Below, in pieces: positions 10,239 to 19,800 of a DNA stretch of 58,811 bases. A program made the translations under genes and the position numbers. Position 1 is the stretch's first letter; every line of letters starts with the position of its first letter. Source of the DNA: Cerioporus squamosus (taxonomy: Eukaryota > Basidiomycota > Agaricomycetes > Polyporales > Polyporaceae); contig JABYQS010000200.1 of NCBI GenBank assembly GCA_022592435.1, forward strand, positions 1 to 58,811, written 5' to 3'. Below the pieces are notes generated by a model. It was not told where the DNA came from, did not search any database, and saw only the letters and a program-made list of their open reading frames with translations.

Positions 10239-12829
10239 CTAGCAAGACACGCTCAAATGCTTTCCGACGAGCTCCCTCCCACCCTCTCCATCACTTCGTT
10301 CACTGATGAAAGTCGCACTCGAGCTCTTCCGCGCCTTCTTGTACGCCCCGGGCCCGCTTCCAGGCCGAGTGGGCAACCCGGAATCACTCCACGTCCTCTT
10401 CTTGCTAACGCGATGACCACGAGCGTTCTCGCGCTGCACCCTGTCGACGCGCGGCCACACCTTGCGGATTGCGCGCATGCACGCGCTCACCATCCGGCTG
10501 TGGTCGTGCAGTGGGGACAAGGGAGGGTCGCGCGCCGGCACAGGGGGAGGATCCGGGCCAGGAGCCTTAAGTTCGTCTTCATCCGCTGCTGGATCCAGGT
10601 CAAAATCGGGCATGCCGGATTGCAAGCCGCACAGCGAGCCGTCCGCGAAACAGACGTCTATATCCCGAGGAAAGGTCGAGGTGGATGGCGGCGGGTAGAC
10701 GTGCTGGTAGTGCAGCTTGCACAGGCGAGAGAGCTCCTCGAGCAGCAGGCCCATGGGGTGCCCATTGGGGAGGCCCTTGACGAACGGCGTGCCGTTCTGC
10801 ACCTTCTCCAGCTTCAGCGCGCTGCCTTTCCTCTTCCCGGGGCTGGAGGTCGGGACGACGGCGCAGTACACCGCCTGCAAGAAGTACGCGAGCTCCTCGG
10901 TCGACAGCACGTCCGGGCGGGAGAGGTGCTTGAGCGCGCAGAGGTTGAGGACGTGCATGAACGACTCGAGGTCGTCTGCCAGCACGTGCGGAGCCTCGGG
11001 GTGCTCCTGCAGGTGCGCGGACACGAACGGCCATGAGCGAGAGCTGGAGTGATCGGGTGTGTCAGGGCCCCCCGGGTCGTGGACGTGGCGCGGGGCAGCG
11101 AGCTCCCAGCCAGCGAGTAATCTGTGTGTCGTGACTGGATCTGGCCGCCCCGTTTCGGAGGCGTCGTATATCAGAATGGTGTCTGTACTGATATCGCAGT
11201 GGAGGAGGTCACAATCCTTCCACGCCTTGGCGTGAGCTGCATGGGGGCAAGGTCTCGGTCACTGCTGACGCTACGGTGTGAAGACGGCTTGGCACTCACC
11301 CACAAGAGCCCACGTCACGCATTTCACGAGCTCGAACGCGTTCGTGAAGTCCTCGAGAGGACGGCAGATCTCTTTAAAGACTAGCCGGGCGTGTACACGC
11401 CCCTCCTGCGCGCACGCGGCCGTGCGCTGAGGGTCGCTTTCCAGGAGCACGTCTCCGCCGCCGAGCAAGGTGGGGATGTAGAGCTCTCCTGGCGCGTTCT
11501 CCCGGAGGTGGAGGTACGTCTCGAGCTCGCTTGGCAACTCAGGGGATTCGATGCGCCAGGTGTCCTTGATGAATACAACCTGGTCGCCGGTGAGATCGTA
11601 TGCCACGAAGGTGCGCGTGCCGCGCCCGGTTAGAGACGTGCTGACGGAAGAAGGCTTGCCAACTAGGAACTGGCGGCGAGAGGGAGGCGTGCCCCGAGTG
11701 AGGGCGTTGTCATCAGGAGAGAAGGGTGCGTCCATGGTGAGCTTGCACACCGGCCAGCCCTCAGACGCTGCTCGGTACAGGCCGCGCTGCCTCGCCGATC
11801 CTTCGGGGTACCTCGCTGCTAAGCTCTTGAACAGTGTCTCCTCCTCGTCGGACGCTCTCGTCGCACTGGGGTCGTACCCGCGCAGGGCAAGGCTCATCTT
11901 GGAGAGCCGGTAGAAGAATGTTGCGATGATCTCCGGGTGCGCGAGGTAGTTGAACTCTTCCGAGACGACTACGCCAGAGCGGTCGAAGCGCACGAGTCGG
12001 GCGCAGTCCCGCAGGAATACGACCACGAAGAGCGACTGGCGGTGCTGCCTGTTGAGTACTTCCGTGGCGTACTCGACGAGCTGGCCGCGACTGAGGCAAC
12101 GGTCGCGTGCGCTGGGAAGGAAGGGGCTACGCGGAGTGTGTCGGGAGGAGAACGGGAAGGCCCTGGGGTCCCACTTGACCTCGATTAGGACCTCTACGGA
12201 AAACCAAGCGACACGGGCGTCGGTGTGCGCACCAGGCGAGGAGAGGAGACCAGCGCGGTCGATCTTGGGATAGATGCCGAGGTCGGGACGGAGGGCACTG
12301 CGGCCATCTTCACCAGTTGGGCCAGCGGCCAAGACGTCGGGAAGACGGTCAGTTGAGAGGGCGTCGTACTGCGTACATCCAACTGTGTTCAGGGTGTCGT
12401 TCAGTCCAGCGACCTGATGCAGAACGATCAGCTTCCTGACGACTGCATGCTACAGAATATACTCACCAACCCGCCATACATGCCTTCTTCCTGATGCTCG
12501 AGGTCGACGACGAAGGGCTTCGGAGTCACGCCCACAGAAAGCTCGCCTCCGCAAGACGCGTAGCGTTGCATCCATTCAGTGAGAGGCAATTCGCACCACT
12601 TCGTCTCGCGGTCGAGCTCAAGATGCCTCTGCTCGTGCTTCACCGAACCAATCTCGGCAAAGCTCCCGCCATGTGGTCCAGGAGACGAAGAGACGTCGGG
12701 GAGCGTCTGCGCAGACTCCGTGCGGTGCAGGCGAGCGCGGCCATCACCGGGAGGTTGGCTAGGATGGGGAGGGGGCTCTCCCGAGGTGGGAGAAGGTCCG
12801 CACGTTGGCGGACCCATAGTGCAAATCAT
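10239..12829 (-). CDS. FunK1 fungal-type protein kinase-like protein, likely pseudokinase
   Basis: Three exons, 12829-12467, 12413-11300 and 11236-10239, join in frame to about 825 codons. The start is the first ATG (MICTMGPPTCGPSP). The protein matches the FunK1 family, which is strongly expanded in Agaricomycetes and has unknown substrates. Visible landmarks: the N-terminal region with LGIYPKIDRAGLL and VEVLIEVKWDPRAFP, an ATP-lysine strand VVFIKDTWRIE, the catalytic loop LLHCDISTDTILIY, and the activation/APE region SWPFVSAHLQEHPEAPHVL followed by ADDLESFMHVL. The catalytic HxD aspartate is present. The asparagine five residues later is Thr, and the DFG-equivalent (usually IDWDLA) reads AGWELA, so both metal-binding residues appear lost. 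The tail carries a basic KKRTWSDSG segment and is otherwise disordered. Confidence 0.85.
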
Positions 12830-13944
12830 GCGAGTGTCGGATTCGGTTGCAAGGAGCAAACGGATCGGGGTATGTAGCGGGGAGTCGAGTCAGAGCTCTT
12901 AAGGAGACCCCAATCGAGCGAGCGTGTGTTATACCGGGAGGGTCTGACATATGCGGAAGGGCAGATCATGAGTATCGTTGGATCGGACGGGTCCAAGTTA
13001 CTTCGATGGCTGGCTGATAGAACCGCGGGCGGTGTGCAGACGCTGGAAGAAGCACTTTGTGGGCGTCGGTCCTCCCACATGCCTTCCAGTGATGGGACGT
13101 CGACATTGCCTGCTGGCCACTAGGGCCGCTCAATTCTTAGAGCTCAACTCACAAGAAATTCGAGAGCTCAATGTCCTTTGACGTGCCGGTGATGGCAGCC
13201 TCTAAGCGTGCACATGAAAGGCAAGTCGTACGAATACGCGCGAGGCCCCAACAACGGCATGACCCGGCACCTCAGCGCTTCGATTTTTGGGTGGATTGAG
13301 CTGGGCGAGTTGAGTCGAGCCACTGGAAGAGACAATCAGAGAGAGGGTACCTCCGACATCGGAAGAAGGTTGAGCGTCGTACTCACCTGACGGCTTCGCA
13401 TGGAGCAGGACCAAGAGAGAGAGGGTGCAGTGCACGCGCACCCTACTGGTTCGAGGAAGGGCCAAGTAACGCATGCCCAGCACCCATACAGATGACCGTC
13501 TCTTGATCAGTGCCAATGTGATTGACGTCGCTGTATGTAGGTGCATGTACACGCGAGGGGCAGTCTCGCGTGCACCAGACCATCCGCTAGTTCGTTCTCG
13601 AGCGACGCAATATTTCCTGCGTGAACTCGAATATCTGCGGAGACGGCGGGAGGTTCTCGAACAGCGAACAGGAACCCAGCGTGGGCGTGTGCGACCATGT
13701 TGCTAGAGGGTGGTTGTGTGAAGATCGAACAAGAATGACTCGAGTCGAAGATGGGAGCTGAGGCCGACAAACCGTGCGCTGTCCTCAGGCGCTTAGTGAT
13801 CGGACTTGATCCAAATCCTCCACGATGTCCGTCCCATCCTCTTGTCAGCCAGGTACTCGTTCATACATCCCTGTCACGGACTCGCGTGCTTGAGCTGCTG
13901 AGCTTTCGGCCCGACTACCTCAGGGACGCGCGCCCAGCCAAGCT
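12830..13944. other. Upstream of FunK1, no gene supported
   Basis: Contains the FunK1 promoter. Frames on both strands are under 120 codons and look like chance. Confidence 0.35.
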
Positions 13945-14166
13945 TTGGCGGTTTATAAGCTCGACGAGGACTGCATCATGCGGTGGGCAGAGATCGTATA
14001 TAGGGAGGTCTATCCCGGCCAGCGTTCGCAGATGTCGCCGGAAGAATTCCGCGAGGACCTCAAGGATATGAGAACCCTCACCGTTAACTACATGGCGTAT
14101 AGGGTCTACTGCGTGTTTCCCAACGTTCCTCGCGCGGCCTCCTGGTTCCATGTCGGGAACGTTAGT
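13945..14166 (+). pseudogene. Possible gene fragment, unknown
   Basis: The frame reads AVYKLDEDCIMRWAEIVYRE, then VYPGQRSQMSPEEFREDLKD and MRTLTVNYMAYRVY, which has the composition of a real helical protein. I could not find a start codon and splice sites joining it to an upstream exon in frame. It runs into the palindromic element at 14178. It may be an interrupted gene remnant or a chance frame. Confidence 0.25.
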
Positions 14167-14177
14167 TTTCCACTCCG

Positions 14178-14312
14178 GTTGACCGTGGTCGCACCGCGGT
14201 TACACCGCGGTCGGCCTCGTGGCAAGACCGCGGGTCTCGGATATGGGTGCACGTGACTCAAAACCGCGACCGCGGTTTTGAACGCGGTAGACCGTGGTCG
14301 CGGTCGCGGTCT
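14178..14312. repeat. Cluster of ACCGCGGT palindromes
   Basis: About 135 bp built from variants of GACCGCGGTC. GACCGTGGTCGC occurs at 14181-14192 and again at 14290-14301. Between them are CACCGCGGTTACACCGCGGT, AAGACCGCGGGTCT and the near-perfect palindrome at 14259-14280 (arms CAAAACCGCG and CGCGGTTTTG). A related site lies at 4473-4488. It could be a small inverted-repeat element or a cluster of protein-binding sites. Confidence 0.65.
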
Positions 14313-14699
14313 GCTCGCTTGTCAGTGTCGACGCTGCCGCCATCAGCGCTCAGCACTCAGGACACCATATATACCGCCACCGACCGATGCCGCCATCGTT
14401 GTCCCCCACCGTGCAAACCCCGCCAGGCTTGATCGGTTCCTCTTGTGCGCCATTCCAACTTGTGCGTTGCCCGTTCGTACGTCGCTAACTCCCAACAGTT
14501 CTGCAGTTGGGTTCCGGGAGGGCAGGTCGGAGCTCGACGCGGCCCGTGTGTTCTGGCACTAGTCGGAGGTTGGGGGACTTCAGAGTTCTGGTGGCGGCAT
14601 CCGGAGGGGAGTTCAGTAGCAGATAGACTCGGTGTCAGGTGAGTCATCCTTGTCTATGCAATCCGACGTACGCTGACTATTGTCGAGGTCTGCAGATCC

Positions 14700-17025
14700 A
14701 TGAGTGATGTTCCTGGGAGCCTCTCACTATGCAAGTTGTGCGGTACCGCTAAGCCCGCTGCTTCATGCAGTGTACGGATGTGTGCGAAGTGCTGCGTCAC
14801 CAACGGCACCAAGCACTGTGCGTATGACTATCACCGTCGGAAACTCGCACAAACAGTCAAGCCCCCTACCTCTATCTCTCAGTCCGCTCCGTCGACCGCA
14901 GATACCCATCACGCTCCGGAGACAACCGCACCGTGCACATCCATACCTTCCTCATCACCGTCAACTTCCCAGTCGACGACTCCCAGCGTGGCTGGCAGTG
15001 CTACATCCTCGTCCCAGTCTGCTAGAAAGGCAAGCACCTTCGCAGCACCCCTGAGCTCGCTATGGACCCCCAACCAGGCCATTGGCGCTTTGCTTGCTCA
15101 CAAGCAGGACGAGGCAAGACGCATAGATGCGTCTGCGTCTCAGATGCAGGCGCTCCACGCGTTGGCCAACCAGCGCAAAACAGTTCTGTTTCATGTATGG
15201 ACCCAGGTACGTCCCTTGTGGCTCTTCAGTCCCTTACTTCCCGCTCACCTTTGCTTAGGCTGGTCACGCCGCCGTTCGTCGCTCCGTACTGGTCAAGAGT
15301 CATCCAGTATACTGTCTGGAACAGCTGTCCAGTGTAGCGACGTTGTTTCCGGAAGGGACAACATTGTGCCAGGTTTACGACGGAGGCTCTGCTTCTTGGG
15401 ACGATGTCGAGGTCTCTGCAGGCCGGACACTGAGGGAGGAGGAGCGCGAGGTCTGTCTTCGAGCATGCGGGCTACGTGACGACCAATGTCCAGGACTGTC
15501 TGCCGTCTTGCTTTCCCTGTCCCCGCCGTCCAGCTCTACTACTACTACCACAACTGTCTTCCAAACCCCCAAGAGACTTCGATCATCTTCCGCTTCCATG
15601 CCTCTCGTCGATGTCAGCGTTGATTCCCCCACCAAGCTCACCGCGTTCGATGTTCCCTCGTTGAAGACAGGTCCGCATTGTAGGTCCCGTACATCCTCGC
15701 ATTCGCACACAGTCTCGGTTGGCATCGATGATGAACAAGCCGGCGAGCGCATGTCCAAGAAGCCCCGTCGTGAGCCTCCATCTGCAAGCTTCCCTTCTCA
15801 GTATCCCTTCTCCACCGTCTACGACTTCATGGGAATCGTCGAGCAGTCTGGTCTGTACATTCAGGATGCACTCCTGAACGCCGAGCAGGCTATGGCGATT
15901 AAATGCAGCAAGACGACGTATGGTGAAATCAAGAAGCTCCTACGCAAGGGTGATCAGCTGCTATGGGATGACTATAGAGGACGTGAGGGCATGGACGCCT
16001 GTTGGACCGTCTACAAACGCGAGGTCGCTCTCCGACGGTCAAACAATGCAGAACTACCGTGGCACAAGAAGGGTCCTACGTTGACCAGTTCTGGTACGCA
16101 TCCAGCTCTATTCCATATATGCTAGGAGATCGCTCAACTCTCTCTAGTACTTGGACTGTCTAACTCCGAGTCTCAGCACTGCCTCTCGATGGTGTCCGAC
16201 TTTCTGTCCCAGTCCACGAAAGCACCCTCCTATGCCACCGGCAACCCATCTTCCACAGCCTTTGTCAGCCAACCGTTGTCCGACGAGCCTCTCATGCCAC
16301 CTTTTCCCTCCGAACAAGTGCAGCCGCCAAGTTTCCCCTTTCCCTTGCCTTCCGACAACACCCCTGGCACTCAGTTCGTAGGAGATCCTACTATGACTGT
16401 GCTCGGCCAGTCGCCATCTGAACCCTCGCAAACATTGCTTCCAGATAACTTCAACAGGCCGAACCCTCCTTTGGTCGGCCTCGATGTCGACTTCTTCCTC
16501 GCTGGCTCCCTTGACACTTCGGATTTTGGCTCATGTACACCAGCGTCATCAGATAAGCAGAGCCTTCTCCACTATCTGCTCTCAGACTCTATCATAGGAC
16601 ATATGCAACTCATGTCCGAGTCGTCCCCAAGTGCATCCCTTCCAGACGCCGAGTCTCTCCCAGTCCAAGAGTCTTCGGATACCGTCGACTTCGATGGTCT
16701 CTTGTACATCCCCAGCACTATGCCTAATGACACTTCTGACTTTCCATGGTCGGCTGTACATTCTCACGGAAGCACAACTACGTTAACGCCTTTCACGTCG
16801 AATCCAGACTCTGAACCTTCACTTCCCAGTACTCCTACTACTATGCAAGACAGTGTAACCGAATCCAGAGATTCTACCGCTGTCTCGGGCCTCATCTCTC
16901 GATATGGATCGTGGTCATTGTCTGGCGCTTTCACTGTCCCTGCCATTACTACCACACTACCAGTATCCAAAGAGTCTTCCCTCGCCTTTGCACTCGATCC
17001 GTCGTCAAGCATTCAACGACAGTAG
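14700..17025 (+). CDS. Hypothetical protein with N-terminal cysteine cluster and Ser/Thr-rich tail
   Basis: Function unknown. Three exons, 14700-15206, 15259-16093 and 16148-17025, join in phase to about 740 codons. The first 45 residues hold a compact cluster: LCKLCGTAKPAASC, MCAKCC, TKHCAYDYHRRK, that is C-x2-C-x8-C-x3-C-x2-CC-x6-C-x4-H, a likely zinc-binding module. A Ser/Thr/Pro-rich linker follows, then a helical stretch (ALLAHKQDEARRIDASASQM), and a conserved-looking central block with YDFMGIVEQSGLYIQDALL and KLLRKGDQLLWDDYRGREGM. The last 290 residues are Ser/Thr/Pro-rich and acidic, like an activation domain. A TATATA box lies near 14368. A transcription-regulator role is possible but is only inference from this layout. 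Confidence 0.75.
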
Positions 17026-17486
17026 CACATCACAACCCACATACATTCATTTACATCATTTGAACAACTAATAACTGCGAGGATGCCGCCAGCAGTGGCA
17101 GTAGATTTGCAGTACTTCGTACATTACGAGACTGATTACATCCCGGTCTAATGATCAATACTTAGCTTACTATGGTCGCACAATAGCACTACAGTACTTA
17201 TACGCTACTAGTCTGGCAGTAAGTACTTCAGCGGTGGTGGTATATACTGTCCGGCATACTGAATTCAATTTGCATACCACTTGAGCAATGAAGAGTAGCC
17301 CGGAGTAAGCAGAGGGAGCGGCAGAGCAGGTGGGAGACAGTTAGACGCCAGCCGCTACCCCGACGTGACGGTAGACGCTGGACATGCGAGTTGCATTTAC
17401 CATCGCGCCCAAAACGAAGATCTCACTTTGAGCGAGTAAGATGAATTTCTATGGAAAGGTTGCAGCAATAGGAGCAGGCTTGAAGC
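17026..17486. other. Intergenic, no gene seen
   Basis: 3' flank of the cysteine-cluster gene and left flank of repeat R1a. No terminal inverted repeat was recognised here. Confidence 0.35.
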
Positions 17487-17606
17487 ATAAAAACAAGGGG
17501 TTTGTGCATGAACAATTCGTCAAGAATTGTAACTCTTACCGAACACGGGCTTTTGGGCAGCGTCTGCGGTGTCACGAGTGTGACTGGTCGCGTCTATCAC
17601 GCGTCA
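17487..17606 (+). repeat. Repeat R1, copy a
   Basis: About 120 bp matching 23826-23944 in the same orientation. Shared blocks include TGAAGCATAAAA, GGGTTTGTGCAT, GTCAAGAATTG, AACTCTTACCG, GGCTTTTGG and GTGACTGGTCGCGTC. By eye identity is high in the first 80 bp and lower after that. Confidence 0.75.
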
Positions 17607-18192
17607 GCTCGTTCAGGCTTGTCCGAGTCCTCTCTTCGCTATTTTACCCGCTCCCGGATGTCTTACAGCAGCATCAACAGTTCCAGCCACTCCGCATCCA
17701 ATGAGGATCTGACTGCGCGTCTGCATTGACTTGTGCCCTCCTTGGACGTCACCATGGTGGAATTCTGTGAGTTCCGGGCCCTATGAGCGTCGATGACATG
17801 CTAAGCTTCGCAGTGCGCAAAGCCTGTGTGGGGGTCTGTCCTCTCTCGCACCATGACGTGCAGAACCCTAGATCGCTCGAGTGCACCGTCTGGTACTATG
17901 GCAAGCTGCCGCTGATCAAGCACCTCACGACCAGCAGCGTACAGACAGCCGAAGCACTCACCTCGCGTCTTCGCTCCCCTGCTGGATGAATATGCTGCTG
18001 GGACACGAGGTGCGCGATCCGTGTCAGCATACACGCTCCATCTACAACGGAACCTCACGCTGACGTACCTTGGTAATTCGAGAGCAACCGGCCTGGTTGC
18101 TCACCTCATTGCATGACTACTAGTAGTAACTGCAGCAATTCATCAGTAACGTATCCATCCCGCAGACTGAGCCACTCACCTATCGCGCAGGC
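17607..18192. other. Interior between R1a and R2a, no intact gene
   Basis: In the other locus this position holds a complete gene. Here only short frames remain, for example ATG 17658 (MSYSSINSSSHSASNEDL, soon stopped) and 17783 (MSVDDMLSFAVRKACVG). Neither resembles the gene at 24050. Confidence 0.4.
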
Positions 18193-18480
18193 AACCGGTC
18201 AGCCCAGCACACTGATAAACCTCAACACGGGGAGCATCCGTCGGTCTGAAGGTGCGATGGTCCGGTCTGGCTGGTGCTGGTGTGCACGAGGGAAGTCGGG
18301 AGGAGAGAGGAGAGAGGAGAGAGGAGAGAGGGGAAGAAAGAGGAGGGAAGAGGGAGGTCGAGTAGGAGTCTTGTGTGTAGCATAGGAATCGAATCGAACG
18401 TGTATTGACGCGTCCAGGCGAGGTGCAGTGTCGAATACAAAAGCGCGAGGTGACGAGGGAGACGAGGCGGAAGTGGCTGA
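18193..18480 (+). repeat. Repeat R2, copy a
   Basis: Matches 26707-26960 in order and orientation: ACCGGTCA, ACTGATAAACCTCA (GCTGATAGACCTCA in copy c), TCGGTC, GGTGCG, GTGCAC, AGTCGGGA, a GA-rich tract, GGTCGAGTAG, a TAGCATAG-like block and TTGACGCGTCC. The end also matches the short copy b at 26325-26430. Confidence 0.75.
18298..18350 (+). repeat. Polypurine microsatellite inside R2a
   Basis: An almost unbroken GA-rich run built from GAGAGGA units. R2c has a shorter version at the same position, so the tract has expanded or contracted between copies. Confidence 0.7.
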
Positions 18481-18524
18481 GACGAGAGTCGAGATCGAAG
18501 TCGAAGGTCAGGCTTGAAGGCGCA

Positions 18525-19040
18525 GTGTCTGAGTCAGCGCAATACAACGCATTCTGTGCTGTCTGTCGCAAGTCTGTCGTGTCTCCGGCGTAGGCGAGCG
18601 TCGCAGAGTGTCAGAGAGGAAGCGGGCGGTTGGCGGGCGGCGCAGGAGGACGTCGCTGGTGTGCGCGGTGGTCGGAAGTACGTCGGAGGCGGCGGTACGC
18701 GCGCAGCCACTGGCATGCGCGAGGCTCATCATCGGAATGCGTCGCGGTGGACGATTGGGTCGTCGGAGGTCCTACGAGCACGTCGCGAGTGTCGCGCACG
18801 GTCTGGGCTGACGTCGAAGGCCATGTGTCTGAGTCAGCGCAACGCCGACGCTTTCTCGACGATTCGGTGCTGTCCGTCGTGTTTCCGGCGTCGAAGGGTG
18901 TCTCAGAGGGTCGGCGAGGGAGCGGAAGGTGCGGGAGGAGTCGGCGGCGGTCGTGGTGGTCGGAGAGGACGTCGAGTGCGGTGGTACATGCGCAGCGAAG
19001 CGCGAGGCTCATCAGCATTCAGAACGCGTCGGGGACGCAA
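18525..19040 (+). repeat. Repeat R3, tandem units of about 300 bp (locus 1)
   Basis: Two imperfect tandem units. GTGTCTGAGTCAGCGCAA-like starts occur near 18525 and 18827. A GCGCGAGGCTCATCA block occurs in each unit (near 18718 and 19007), and CGGTCTGGGCTGACGTCGA near 18803. The same blocks recur at 27.2-27.8 kb. Frames across it are GC-driven and not convincing as genes. Confidence 0.65.
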
Positions 19041-19800
19041 GCCGTCGCGCTCCCATACGCTCCCTGCTCGCCTTGACTGTGGGCAGATGACGGCATGGTG
19101 AGAGGACTCCGCGTCGTCGAGATATGGCTGGACGTCTTCCAGCCCGCAGCCCGCACCCCACTGCACTCAGTCTCACCTCTGTGCCGTCCGTACACACGCC
19201 GGACATGCTGGCCCAGAACAAAAGCAGTGCCTTGAGGCGTCCTGGTGGGCCAGAATGGCCGTGTTCGCAAGACAAGGTTTTGGTGTGCCCGCGAGTCCGC
19301 CCGAGGAAGTCGACTTTGAAAAGTCGCTCTCCGGCGTCGAGAGCGTACTGCAAGTGGCCTTTGAAGCACTCGGATGCGGTGCGAATTGGTCCCATGGCGG
19401 TCGGGACTCAGCCAGGAGAGTGGCGGTGACCCCGGGCTGCCATGGAGTCGCAATGGAGTTGCCTCGATGTGCTTGGATTCGGACCGGACGAACGGCGCCG
19501 CACTCGATGCGTGCGTGCTCGGGTAACCTGGCAGAGGTTGCGTCAGAATCCGGCAAAGGACGGGGCAGATATGGCCCAAATATTGACGCACCGGGCACCG
19601 GGTAGCCAGCAAGCTGGGCCGAAATGATGAGATTACGAAGCTTGTCCGGGCGGCGCGTAGTGTGATCGTACACGGTCTAGAGGACTAGTACAACACACCT
19701 GAGGTGTCCGCCGGCCGTCCGGACGCGAAGAGCAGGCAGGAGAGTCGGCAAGATCGGGGTCGCGGCGAAAGTGCAGTGAAATCAGCGCTTTGACTGATTT
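19041..19800. other. No gene supported
   Basis: Frames of 100-200 codons exist on both strands over the same bases and resemble nothing known. Right flank of the R3 array and 3' flank of the decayed minus-strand gene. Confidence 0.35.

Noticed and set aside
16094..16147. Apparent frame break near the 3' third of the cysteine-cluster gene
   Set aside because: A 54-bp intron ending at CTCTAG restores the frame; the nearer TAG would make the intron too short.
18514..19101. 195-codon plus-strand frame across the R3 array
   Set aside because: Frames exist on both strands of a GC-rich tandem repeat, and the R3 copy at 27.3 kb does not preserve it.
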